Below, one piece after another: positions 11,730-21,700 of a stretch of DNA of 64,000 bases. The position numbers were made by a program, and so were the translations under genes. The notes under the pieces were generated by a model. That model was not told where the DNA came from. It saw only the letters and a program-made list of their open reading frames with translations, and made no database searches. The first letter of the stretch is position 1. The number at the start of each line of letters is the position of its first letter. Origin of the DNA: Moniliophthora roreri (lineage: Eukaryota > Basidiomycota > Agaricomycetes > Agaricales > Marasmiaceae); NCBI GenBank assembly GCA_001466705.2, contig LATX02000133.1:620001-684000 (forward strand), written 5' to 3'.

Positions 11730-12365
11730 TGTTACAGTTGAACGTTCACAGACTATCTTTTCTTTCACCTTTTCCTTTTCTCATTTTCAAATTCACTGCT
11801 TGGACACTTAGACGCTCTTGAGCGCTATTTTCCTTTTTCTTACCTATGCTTCTCATTGACATCTGGACACATCCACATTCCCAGCTCCCTTTTCCAATCT
11901 CATGCTTATCTCCGTATTTAAGACATCATTATTGTGTCATTCATGACATCAAGATGATGTCATTATTCTATTCAATTCTTTCCCTTTCTATTTATGATGC
12001 GATGTCATTTCTGACGTCGCTTATTGTATCATTATATTTATTTTCATTTCCTCGACATCATTTCTGATGTCATTCTCTTATTTATCATGTTGTCAAAGGT
12101 ACCTTCTGTTTGCTAAACAAACAATGTAGCACTAGTAGTTTATGTACAACTAGTAGACTACAAACATTGTATAAGTAGATAGTTTACAGGTCTAAGCTAC
12201 TTCAGCTTGACCTAGTTAACCTTTTGGACATCTTGCTCATCTCGACCGAAGAGCTTTAGCGTGAGCTGAAGAACTCAAACTCAAACTTGCCCCTTTTGTC
12301 AACTTAGCGCCGCTACGTCATAGTGGTTGTTGAGTTGTTGTCGTTGCTGCGCAAGTAACGTAACA
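11730..12365 (+). repeat. gypsy-1 5' LTR
   Basis: 636 bp, TGTTAC...GTAACA. Contains a TATA box (TATAAG at 12170) and the putative transcript start near 12202. Related solo or truncated LTRs are at 28014, 43495 and 62004. Confidence 0.95.
12170..12213 (+). promoter_or_regulatory. gypsy-1 TATA box and predicted transcript 5' end (self-primer)
   Basis: TATAAG at 12170-12175 predicts transcription start about 30 bp downstream. At 12202-12213 lies TCAGCTTGACCT, the exact reverse complement of the primer-binding site at 12368-12379. The same TTCAGCTTGACCT with an upstream TATTTAAG is kept in the solo LTR at 43495-43922. Start position is inferred from spacing. Confidence 0.6.
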
Positions 12366-12367
12366 AA

Positions 12368-12379
12368 AGGTCAAGCTGA
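12368..12379 (+). other. gypsy-1 primer-binding site, self-priming type
   Basis: AGGTCAAGCTGA, two bases after the 5' LTR end. All 12 bases are complementary to the predicted RNA 5' end at 12202-12213, as in Tf1/sushi-type elements that prime reverse transcription from their own transcript. I did not recognise a tRNA 3' end complement here. Confidence 0.6.
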
Positions 12380-12664
12380 TTATTGCCGACCTACCCAGGT
12401 TTAGGCACCACCGCTTATTGAAACACGACTCCCCCGAGGGCTCCCTTTACGGCAGCTGAAGAAGCTGATCTCGACGATCAACTCAAAGTAGCCGAACAGC
12501 TGCTGAACCCCGATCCAGAACGAACCCCGCGCTGAATTACTCGTAGCCAGCGGAGAGAAGCAGTCGAAAGTCTTCAACAAGAAAGAACAGAACCTGAAGC
12601 TGAGTCTTCCAAACCAGATTTATTTGACGAATTCCGGAATTTATTCCATACCCCGACTCCAGAA

Positions 12665-13660
12665 ATGACGACCCCTAGTGGAACCGCCACCGCGGCCTCG
12701 GATGTCAAACCGAAAGTAGAAGTTGATGATGCCGACGAACAATGGGCCCGAACTATCTCCACGGCCGTACTCCAGACAATCAATGACAAGAAGGATGAAG
12801 CCAGTAAGGGGCCGACTCCAGATCCTTTTTTGGGAAAGCAATCAGACACCCGCCGATTCCTCCTCGACCTCGAATTATATTTCGCGATGAACCCAGTCAA
12901 GGCGAACACTGATGAAAAGAAGAAGATGCTTCTTTTGTTGCTGGTAAAGGGAAACACCAGTGAATGGAAGCAGAGGGAGACGATGAAGTTATTCCCCGAA
13001 GACGATGACCCCGAAGAAAAGAAGAAGGCTGCCGAAGAAATGTGGAGCAGTTTCAAACAGAGATTCCGAAACGAATGGCAACCTGTCAATGTTGTCAGAG
13101 AAGCGCAGGCCAAAATTGAACAGATCAAGATGACGGATAGAGCCGATGAATACATCAATCGATTCCGCCTCATTGCAATGGACACCAAGTACGACGACGA
13201 GGCTCTTATGAGGTTCTTTAGGGAAGGACTTCCGGAGTCTCTCCAGAACAAGATCATGCTCCAAACGGATGGAGAACCTGAAACTTTAGACGAATGGTAC
13301 AAACTGGCGATCAAATACGACAACCAGTACAAATTGGTCATGGCCAATAGGAAGAAGAGAGAGCTGATCAAGCTGAAGATTGCTCGGAAGGAGAAAGAAG
13401 TAACAGTTGGACGATTGTTGTCCGAATCGGATAGGAAGGATTACATGGTTGCAGGGAAGTGTTTCCGTTGTGCAAAGACCAGTCACGTCTCACGAGATTG
13501 TCCCACCAAAGGACAAGCACAACAAGCCCCGCCACCAAAGTACGAACCCAAGAAGCTCTCACCGCGAGAAACTTTCACAAAGATCAGAGCGCTTATTGCT
13601 GAACAAGGAGAAGGAGAACAAGAGGAGATCTTTGATCTCATGGGAAAAGAGGGTTTTTGA
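12665..13660 (+). CDS. gag: gypsy-1 gag (331 residues from the first ATG in the open frame)
   Basis: Structural nucleocapsid precursor. It has a capsid-like helical region (FLLDLELYFAMNP, then WSSFKQRFRNEWQPVN and ALMRFFREGLPESLQNKI) and one zinc knuckle CX2CX4HX4C (CFRC-AKTS-H-VSRD-C) starting at residue 266. The same frame is open upstream from about 12422 with gag-like sequence (TAAEEADLDDQLKVAEQLL), broken only by TGA 12533-12535. The ancestral gag probably began upstream and this start is internal. It ends GF-TGA directly after the heptamer GGGTTTT, so pol is probably reached by a -1 slip. Intact over this stretch. Confidence 0.88.
   Translation: MTTPSGTATAASDVKPKVEVDDADEQWARTISTAVLQTINDKKDEASKGPTPDPFLGKQSDTRRFLLDLELYFAMNPVKANTDEKKKMLLLLLVKGNTSEWKQRETMKLFPEDDDPEEKKKAAEEMWSSFKQRFRNEWQPVNVVREAQAKIEQIKMTDRADEYINRFRLIAMDTKYDDEALMRFFREGLPESLQNKIMLQTDGEPETLDEWYKLAIKYDNQYKLVMANRKKRELIKLKIARKEKEVTVGRLLSESDRKDYMVAGKCFRCAKTSHVSRDCPTKGQAQQAPPPKYEPKKLSPRETFTKIRALIAEQGEGEQEEIFDLMGKEGF
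13651..13657 (+). promoter_or_regulatory. -1 ribosomal frameshift heptamer G_GGT_TTT at gag stop
   Basis: In the gag frame the codons are GAG GGT TTT TGA, forming a canonical X_XXY_YYZ slippery site right before the stop. A one-base backward slip reads GGG TTT TTG AAG and enters the pol frame, which stays open to 13756 and then into protease. No stimulating structure was modelled. Confidence 0.6.
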
Positions 13661-16600
13661 AGAGGTGGAAGAGGCCGACGCTCTTACCACCTGCAATTAC
13701 GATCTCGAATGTTGTACTAGCTAAGTTAAACCGAAATTCTATGCGAATCCCTATTTAATACAACGTCGGGACAGAAATCGTCGAAACCAAAGCCCTGATC
13801 GATTCAGGCGCTGGAGGACACTTCATCTGTGAAGAAGAAGCACGAAAACTGAAGAAACCCTGGACAAGACTGGAAAAACCCATCAAGGTTTTCAACGTTG
13901 ATGGAACCCGGAACAAAATTGGCTGGATCACTCATTCTGTCACAATCGACATCACAATCGGGGATAGATCGATGAAGGAAACCTTGTTGATCTCAGGGCT
14001 AGGACCGGAAAGAGTTATTTTAGGATTACCTTGGCTTCAAGATCACAATCCTGATATCGATTGGGTCACTGGAGTAGTCCACTTCCAACCTAGACGAAAG
14101 ATTATGATTAGATGGCCGATGAAACCATTTATTGGAATCCTCGACGAAACGAAAGAATCAGACACTGGAATATTGGACAAAGTCGAAGACGATGAAGTCT
14201 TAATTTGGTCTTTCATTAAAGGAGAAGAAGACAGTGATGAAGTTCAAATCAACGCTAAGTTATCCGCTTCTCAGGTACTGGCACAAGCTCACGAGGTCAA
14301 GGCGAAACCATTAGAAGAACTTCTTCCTTCTTATCTTTCCGATTATTCGGATCGATTCAAAAAGAAAAAAGCTGAACGCTTTCCACCTTCTCGACCATAC
14401 GATCACGCAATCAACCTCAAACCGGATTTCAAACCACGGGACTGTAAAATCTACTCCTTGTCACCAAAAGAGCGGATCGAACAAGACAAGTTCCTCGACG
14501 AGAACTTACGGAAAGGATACATTCGACCCTTGAAATCTCCGATGGCATCCCCTTTTTTCTTTGTAGCCAAGAAAGAAGCAGGAGCGCTCCGACCGTGCCA
14601 GGATTACCGAGATCTGAATAACGGAACGATCAAAAACCGCTATCCTTTGCCATTGGTCACGGACCTCATGGACAAACTAAAAACAGCAAAGGTCTTTACG
14701 AAACTGGACTTACAAAATGGATATAACAACATATGGATCAAAGACGGGGACCAATGGAAAGCCGTGTTCAAAACACCTCAGGGCCTTTTCGAACCCACAG
14801 TTATGTTCTTCAGTTTAACGAATTCTCCGGCAATGTTCCAAGCATTCATAAACGACATCCTCAAAGACTTCATCGATGAGGGTTGGTGGGTGGTCTACAT
14901 GGACGACATTTTGATATTCTCTGACGAGATCAATATCCATCGACTTCGCACGAGACATGTTCTAGAATGGTTGTGGGAAAACGATCTATATCTTAAACTG
15001 GAGAAATGTGAATTCGAAGTCACGAAGACACTGTTCTTGGGTATGGTTATCACACCAGGACACATCTCAATGGACGAAACAAAATTAGCTGGAATAAAAG
15101 ATTGGGAAGCGCCCAAAACAATTAAAGGTGTGCGATCATTCCTTGGATTTGCAAATTTCTATCGCAAGTTCATAGGAAAATACGCAGAATTGGCGTGACC
15201 TTTACACGAGTTGACAAAGAAAGACACGAAATTCGAATGGACGAAACTGCGAGACATTGCCTTCAATGCTCTCAAAGCGAAATTTCTACAACGACCGATT
15301 TTACAGATGCCAGACGATGAAAAGCCTTTCATAATCGAAGCAGACGCCTCGAAATGGGCCACAGGAGCGGTATTGAAACAACAAGGGTCTGATGGCGAAT
15401 TGCACCCATGCGGATACATTTCGCATGTGTTCACTGCAACTGAACGAAACTATGAAATCTACGACCGTGAACTCTTGGCCATCACGAATGCTTTGAAGGC
15501 CTGGGAACACTATCTCCTGGAAGGAGCTCACCTGGTGACCGTTCTATCTGATCACAAGAACCTAACTTATTTCCGGACTGCACAGAAGCTAAACCGACGA
15601 CAAGCTAGACTGAGTCTATATTTGACTCAATTCGACCTTCGACTAGTGCATGTTCCAGGAACAAAAATGGTTCAATCCGATGCCCTTTCACGATGACCAG
15701 ACCTAATGGACGAGGAAGAACACAACAACGATGACATCGTCATGTTACCAGATAAGTTATTTGTTAACGTGATTGATGCAGAACTCAAAACTATATTGGA
15801 AGACGCCTTACCAAGAGACAAATTCCTTCAAATGACAATGGAGAGCTTAATTGAGAAAGGAATGCCACTGATCAAATCGTCTCTACAAGACTGGAAAACC
15901 GAGGGAAACCTATTGTTTTACAAAGATAGGGTCTACGTTCCGAACGACCCAACATTGTGAAGGCTTATTGTCAAGACAATTCACGAAGCCTTACCTCACG
16001 GACACCCTGGACAATGGAATACAGTTGATCAGGTGCAAAGAGATTATTGGTGGCCAGGGATGACAAAGTTTATCAAAGCATTTGTTGATGGGTGCGCTGC
16101 ATGCCAACAAATGAAAGTAAACACACATCCCACAAGAACACCTATACAACCCATTGGGGGGCATAAAGATGCGTTACCGTTTCAGATCATATCGATGGAC
16201 TTAATCACAGATTTACCCAAGATCTCGGATTGCGATTCAATATTGGTCGTGGTCGACCACGCGGCTACGAAGGGGGTGATTTTCATCCCATGTCACAAGA
16301 AGATTGACGCCACAGACACAGCGGAACTACTTTTTCAACATGTCTACAAGCGCTTCGGATTGCCCGACAAGATTATCTCGGATCGAGACCCACGATTTGC
16401 AGCCGAAGTCTTCAAAGAAATGGGAAAATTATTGGGGATTAAACAAATGCTGAGTACTGCTTATCATCCTCAAACCGACGGAGAGACTGAAAGAGTCAAT
16501 CAGGAAGTAGAGATCTTTCTTTGGTTCTTTTGCACCAAAGAACAAACGAAGTGGAAAGATCTCCTTCACTTTGCCGAATTTGCACACAATACCCGAATGC

Positions 16601-17238
16601 ATTCGGTCACAAAGAAGTCCCCTTTCTATCTCACGATGGGATATCACCCCCGACCTCTCCCCACCGTCTTCGAAAAGACAACTGTCCCTTCTGTGGAGAA
16701 AAGAGTGGCTGAATTAAAGAAGTTGAGAGAAGAAACATCGGCTCTATTGGACATCGCCGCAAGAAGAGTGAAAGAGAGAAGTGGAAAAGACTTAGACAAG
16801 TTCGAGAAGGGTCAGAAAGTCTGGCTAGAAGGAAAGAACTTGTCGTTGGGGTACCCATCTTCTAAACTATCCCCAAAACGCGAAGGACCTTTTGAAATCA
16901 CAGAAGTCCTTGGACCTGTGACGTACAGACTGAAACTCCCATTTCAATGGAGAATTCACCCTGTTTTCCACGCTGGTCTATTATCACCATACAGAGAAAC
17001 CGATGTCCACAGACCCAACTTTCTGGAACCACCTCCGGATATAGTTGAAGGGCAAGAAGAATATGAAGTCGAAGCTATCATCGGGCATCGACCGAGGAGG
17101 AAGAATCAACCTCCAAAGGAATATCTTGTTTCCTGGAAAGGATACGACTCATCACACAATCAGTGGTTGAAGCCGGCCGGCTTAAAGCATTTGATGGAGT
17201 TGTACTTGGAATATAAAATCAAGTACAACCTGCGCTGA
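13651..17238 (+). pseudogene. pol: gypsy-1 pol: protease, RT, RNase H, integrase, chromodomain
   Basis: Single reading frame of about 1195 codons interrupted by TAA 13756, TGA 15196, TGA 15694 and TGA 15958 and nothing else. Protease active site is ALIDSGAGGHFI near 13790. RT has the DYRDLNNGTIKNRYPLP block and catalytic YMDDILIF near 14900. RNase H has [15 protein letters not shown], then YDRELLAI and SDHKNLTYF. Integrase has a zinc-binding N-terminus (H...H...CAAC near 16090), the core DLITDLP / ISDRDPRF / YHPQTDGETERVNQ, and a C-terminal barrel (GPVTYRLKLP, HPVFHAGLLSPY). A chromodomain (YEVEAIIGHRP, YLVSWKGYDSSHNQW) follows and would target insertion to modified chromatin. Each stop sits where an Arg or Gln would fit and is one C-to-T change from CGA or CAA. 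Confidence 0.93.
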
Positions 17239-17272
17239 TTCCCCATTCCTCATTGAAACATGTCTTTCTTAC

Positions 17273-18568
17273 ATGAACCCCTCCGTCCGAACTGGCCTAC
17301 CCCCCTTCAATCCTCCAACTCAAGTTTTCCCAGACGACACTATTCACACCGAACCATTCCATCCCTCTACGTTCGAACTGCTTTATCTTATGAACTGTGA
17401 GCATTACGATGAGGAATTGACGACTGCCATCGACGCCAGCAGTGAAAGGAACCGTGCACTCTACGGTAGCCTAGTCTTCCTTCGTGGACAACAACGACAG
17501 CTTTTGGAAAACGTAACAAGGATGGACCGACACATGGGCGCGTTGGCCCAACATATCACGGACGACGAGACCTTCACTGTCACAGGGGCAATAGCGGTAC
17601 CATGTCCTGCTCTTGATATAGCAAACTTACCGCTTCATGTCGTACTCCCAGACACAGATCCCGATGGAGATCGCTTCGCTACAGATAACGATGTCTCTCC
17701 CAATGACCCAGCCTTCATCCGAAAGGTTATCGCCCATCGAAGAGGCCTCAAACGAGCAGCTGAGGTCTCCAAGGGCCAACATCTCCTACAACTCAGACAG
17801 CGCTGTATTACACAGACCCCAGTCCCTTCCTCTTCTTTCCCCCAGACCAATCCAGCTGGACGTGTCGATGCGTCCACCAACCGAAGAAGCCCGACTCCCA
17901 TCGCTGGGGTCAGCAGTCTACCTGCCGACCAGTGAACCCTACTCTACCCCGATCCATTCCCCGTTGTTGACGATTCCAGAAGTGATGAGTCCAACGTCTC
18001 TGATACCAGCAGAAGAGCTGGAAAATTCCCCAATGTCTCCCCTCCTGCTACCCCGCCCGCAATGTCTACCGGCCATGAACTCCCCCCCACCTCTTCCAGT
18101 ACAAACGAACCCTCCAGCACCACCTTTCAGAGAGCGCGACTTTCTCCAGAACTCCCAAACCCTGTACGCCTCCCCTCCTCCGTTATCCCAATCAACCCAG
18201 ACACCCAACGTCCCTATCGTATCGGTGTGGGATGACGAGGACGCGGAACCAGACGACACGGCTTCACCAGTCAACTCAACGTCAAGTGATCGTATAACGC
18301 ATACTACGGCGCTGCTAGACGAAGTCCAGGAGGAGTTGAATGTCCTGTGTGCAAATTGGGAGAGCACTGCACCGTCGACTGTGTGGACTATGTCTGCCCG
18401 GTTTGCAACACTGCTAAAGCTGGCCATCTCCCTGGATATTGTAGAGACAGAAGAAGGTCTACGAGAACTGCGAGACGAGACAATACCAGCGGTAAATCGA
18501 CTCTTGACAACGATTGGAGAAATGATACCACGTGGGACAACCCCGACTACAGGAATGGAGAGCAGTGA
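17273..18568 (+). pseudogene. gypsy-1 third ORF, tandem zinc-knuckle protein
   Basis: Frame of 431 codons between pol and the 3' LTR, starting 35 bp after the pol stop. The N-terminal 150 residues look globular with a helical stretch (SLVFLRGQQRQLLENVTRMD). A Ser/Pro-rich linker and a basic patch (RGRGTRRHG) follow, then two zinc knuckles near 18339-18402: C-PV-C-KLGE-H-CTVD-C and C-PV-C-NTAKAG-H-LPGY-C. It is interrupted by TGA at 17933, 18233 and 18287, each one C-to-T step from CGA. The position is that of env in retroviruses, but nothing resembles an envelope protein: no signal peptide or membrane span. A nucleic-acid-binding accessory protein is inferred. A second frame overlaps it (17637-18731). 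Confidence 0.65.
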
Positions 18569-18731
18569 AAGACCTCAAGATCCGCCGTTGGGAGACGGGA
18601 TCGTCGTCGATATGGGATCCCCAGAAGGACTGAGAGTTTTTAGGCGTTTGGACAGAGAGACAGTGGTAAGAGAGGTGCAATGGGGAGAAGAGTGGCTCAT
18701 AGAAGGACAGCCGATAGCTTCGAACGTGTAA
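17637..18731 (+). CDS. Overlapping 364-residue ORF at the gypsy-1 3' end
   Basis: Uninterrupted frame overlapping most of the third ORF in another register and ending 10 bp before the polypurine tract. The first half is Ser/Pro-rich. The second half looks protein-like, with acidic DDEDAEPDD, helix-prone LLDEVQEELNVL and a C-terminal TVVREVQWGEEWLIEGQ. All three stops of the overlapping zinc-knuckle frame fall at third codon positions here and would be silent C-to-T changes. It may be a real overprinted gene, the 3' part of one protein reached by frameshift, or a chance frame kept open by base composition. No family recognised. Confidence 0.4.
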   Translation: MSYSQTQIPMEIASLQITMSLPMTQPSSERLSPIEEASNEQLRSPRANISYNSDSAVLHRPQSLPLLSPRPIQLDVSMRPPTEEARLPSLGSAVYLPTSEPYSTPIHSPLLTIPEVMSPTSLIPAEELENSPMSPLLLPRPQCLPAMNSPPPLPVQTNPPAPPFRERDFLQNSQTLYASPPPLSQSTQTPNVPIVSVWDDEDAEPDDTASPVNSTSSDRITHTTALLDEVQEELNVLCANWESTAPSTVWTMSARFATLLKLAISLDIVETEEGLRELRDETIPAVNRLLTTIGEMIPRGTTPTTGMESSERPQDPPLGDGIVVDMGSPEGLRVFRRLDRETVVREVQWGEEWLIEGQPIASNV

Positions 18732-18741
18732 GTTCGAACAT

Positions 18742-18751
18742 GGACAGGGGG
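18742..18751 (+). other. gypsy-1 polypurine tract
   Basis: GGACAGGGGG, three bases before the 3' LTR; the usual plus-strand DNA primer position. Confidence 0.75.
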
Positions 18752-18754
18752 TAA

Positions 18755-19390
18755 TGTTACAGTTGAACGTTCACAGACTATCTTTTCTTTCACCTTTTCC
18801 TTTTCTTATTTTCAAATTCACTGCTTGGACACTTAGACACTCTTGAGCGCTATTTTCCTTTTTCTTACCTATGCTTCTCATTGACATCTAGACACATCCA
18901 CATTCCCAGCTCCCTTTTCCAATCTCATGCTTATCTCCGTATTTAAGACATCATTATTGTGTCATTCATGACATCAAGATGATGTCATTATTCTATTCAA
19001 TTCTTTCCCTTTCTATTTATGATGTGATGTCATTTCTGACGTCGCTTATTGTATCATTATATTTATTTTCATTTCCTCGACATCACTTCTGATGTCATTC
19101 TCTTATTTATCATGTCGTCAAAGGTACCTTCTGTTTGCTAAACAAACAATGTAGCACTAGTAGTTTATGTACAACTAGTAGACTACAAACATTGTATAAG
19201 TAGATAGTTTACAGGTCTAAGCTACTTCAGCTTGACCTAGTTAACCTTTTGGACATCTTGCTCATCTTGACCGAAGAGCTTTAGCGTGAGCTGAAGAACT
19301 CAAACTCAAACTTGCCCCTTTTGTCAACTTAGCGCCGCTACGTCATAGTGGTTGTTGAGTTGTTGTTGTTGCTGCGCAAGTAACGTAACA
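18755..19390 (+). repeat. gypsy-1 3' LTR
   Basis: 636 bp, same length as the 5' LTR, with eight transitions between them. Five of the eight are at CpG positions (gacgctc/gacactc, gatgcg/gatgtg, catgtt/catgtc before g, ctcgacc/cttgacc, gtcgtt/gttgtt). Confidence 0.95.
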
Positions 19391-20094
19391 GAGTGTATGA
19401 CATTGTTGTTCAGGTAGAAGAGCTACTGGCAATTAGTATTTTTCAACCACTTCAGGCCCTAGCTTATTTAGTTGTGCAAGAGGTGCAGGCTAGTTGAGAC
19501 CTGAAATTGTAACCCAAACCAGAGATATAAACAAAAGCTAGGAAGAGCTTAGTTTTTAACACAAGAGGCATGTTTTCTGATAAGAGAAACATTGTATCAG
19601 TCTACTAAGAGGGTAGCTGACATACATCAGTATAGTCTGGTGTTTCAACATGAATCAGAGAGGGTTTCAGGCTAGCAGTATCTAGAAGATTTGTCCTCTT
19701 GAGAATCATTGCAGAACATAGCTAAGAGGGCTATATTCAGGTACAAGAGGTACCTTTGTTCTCACTTAGAAGAAGTTTAATCTTTGGGCAGTTTCTGGTT
19801 GAACCTTATACCAGTTTTGCTTTTGAAGTAATTAATAAAACTACAAAACCAATAAATATTAAACAAAATAAACACTAATCTCAATCTGAGAAGTTGTTTT
19901 GAAGGCAATCATCTCTGAACTACCAAGTGAGACATTGAGAATTATTCTTGACATTGTGATAACAGTGAACCATACTGAACCAACTCACAAACAAAACTGA
20001 GAATCAAGAACTTATATATACCTTTTTCAGGGGTATTTTGGCACCACAGGCCTTGTGTTTTCATAGTAGAGGCATAGGTTTTTGAGCATCTTCA

Positions 20095-21700
20095 CTGAGC
20101 TGACTTTTCATGCCATTACCTGAGTTCTTGGCACTATCACTAATCATTTGGAGAAATCCAACAACCCAGGACACCACCTGAGCCAAGTCAAAGCTCAAAG
20201 AGCCCGATACATTTGACAGTAGCAACCCTAAGCTTCTGAAACCCTGGCTAGCCTCTCTTGCACTCTACTTCAATGACTGACCTGAAGCCTTTTGGTTGGA
20301 CTCTTCCAAAATCATGTTTGCTCTGTCTTTTCTCTGGGGTAATGCATCCAAGTGGTTCCAACATGATATTCTTGGCACTCAGCTGGAATCTAGACTATTC
20401 TGAATGGAGAGCTATGCTGCCTTCATTAATGAGCTTTGGCCCCTGCAACTCTTGGGCTGAAGTGGAGGATACCCTCAACCTCCTTCAGATGTATGATAGT
20501 GAGCACATCCATGTCTATGACCTGAAGTTTCAGGATGCTATGGTTGAGCTGGATTGGGGCAAAAACACCTTTTCATACCAGTACTACTAGGGTCTTCCCA
20601 ATCACATTAAAGATGAAATGTCTCATGTTGGCTGACCCAATTCTTTCCATGTGCTCTGAACTCTCACCTGATTGCTTGATAACTGGTCATATCAGGCTGA
20701 GAAAGGACACATGCAGAGAACTGCCTAGTCTTCAGGTTCAAAGCCTGGCACCAGTTCTAGCTCTGGAGCCAAGGACAGCAAACTGCTCTTGGCCAGAAAC
20801 TCTAGTTCATTTTCAGGCAAGTCCAAGTCCTTGAGCAACCCTTCTTCTTCCTCTTTCTCCTCCTCCAAGCCTGGCAACCAACCCAAAACTCTACCCTCTT
20901 GGCTTGAAGGTAAGATCAAGAATGAGAAGCTGACAGATGAGGAATGGAAATGCTGCCAGGATAACAGCCTTTGCATGTTCTGCAGGTGACAAGCACAAAA
21001 TTGATAACTGTGTGAAGAAGAAGGCCCATGACATGAAAGGTTAAGCTTCTGGACATGCTGCTAATGTTGAGGAGGCAGCCTCAGCTGACAAGGCTGGCAG
21101 TCCAGCCAACTCAAAAAATTAGTCTGCAGCTCCAGACCCTTGACACTGGTTCAGAGTTGCATTGAGCCTTCTGGTGTTATCCATGAGGTCACTCTCAATG
21201 CTTCTGCTCTCTCTAGTCACTCTCTATGCATTCCTCTTACCTCTGAGTTTGTTATGGACAGACTTGTAGACAATAATACTCCCCATGGCCTCTCTTCTCC
21301 TTTCTGATCCCTCTTACTACATTTCCTTGCTCTTGTTGATTCTGGTTCTTCCCACTGTTTTATAGACTCTGATTTTGTATGAAAACACTGCATTCCCACT
21401 GAAAAGATCTCTTCTGTGTGACTCAAACTCTTAGACAGCTCTAATGGTATGCTTATTACTGAAACAGTCACTCTTCTGATCTGTTTCAGCCACAGAGAAA
21501 CTCTTCATCTGGATTTCTATGTCACCTGACTTGATTCAGAGTGCAATCTAGTGCTTGAATATAACTAGCTCATCTGCTACAATCCATTGATTGACTGGGC
21601 TGAAGGCAGTATCTTATTCCAGCACCTCAACACATCTTCTTCAGCAGCTCTGCAACCTGCTTTGGCTGCATCTGATGCTTTGTCTAATATTCTGCCAGTC
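20095..21700 (+). pseudogene. gypsy-2 gag C-terminal half and protease remnant
   Basis: Continuation of the element begun at 9622. Gag capsid pieces are readable with frameshifts and stops: [14 protein letters not shown] near 20240, [20 protein letters not shown] near 20335, AEVEDTLNLLQMYDSEHI near 20460, and GLPNHIKDEMSHVG near 20590. A Ser-rich tail and a zinc-knuckle remnant (LCMFC) lie at about 20970. The aspartic protease follows near 21330 (ALVDSGSSHCFIDSDFV) with the downstream NPLIDW block near 21580. Many stops are TGA in place of an expected Arg or Trp codon. Not functional. RT and later domains of this copy are absent. Confidence 0.8.

Larger units (their letters stand above)
11730..19390 (+). 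mobile_element. gypsy-1: near-complete Ty3/gypsy chromovirus
   Basis: 7661-bp LTR retrotransposon flanked by GAGTG at 11725-11729 and 19391-19395. Copy B of R1 (near 47870, minus strand) preserves the empty site with a single GAGTG, proving the insertion boundary. The LTRs are both 636 bp with TGTTAC...GTAACA ends. Internal order: leader with primer-binding site, gag, -1 frameshift site, pol (PR, RT, RNH, IN, chromodomain), third ORF, polypurine tract. The LTRs differ at 8 positions, all transitions and five of them at CpG, so it is fairly young. Internal stop codons make this copy non-autonomous as read. Confidence 0.95.
10786..20094 (+). mobile_element. Repeat R1 copy A, LTR-like, split by gypsy-1
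   Basis: R1 is a 1.6-kb repeat with TGATATGC...GCATCTTCA ends (TG...CA). Copy A is 10786-11729 plus 19396-20094 once gypsy-1 and one target duplicate are removed. Copy B is at 47245-48829 on the opposite strand. Copy A has CCGA on the left and CTGA on the right; copy B has ATGG on both sides. A TATA-like motif (gggtatataagggg, about 11662) and AATAAA motifs fit a long solo LTR. Copy A lies inside the gag of gypsy-2. No protein-coding frame is seen. The LTR class is inference; the repeat and its limits come from the A/B comparison. Confidence 0.7.

Noticed and set aside
11888..12080. Repeated gatgtcat motifs in the gypsy-1 LTR as a CRISPR-like or satellite array
   Set aside because: Spacing is irregular and the motifs are short; they may be transcription-factor sites (several resemble TGACGTCA-type boxes) but no array exists.
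17273..18731. Envelope-like gene in gypsy-1
   Set aside because: No signal peptide, membrane anchor or cleavage site in either frame; zinc knuckles point to nucleic-acid binding.
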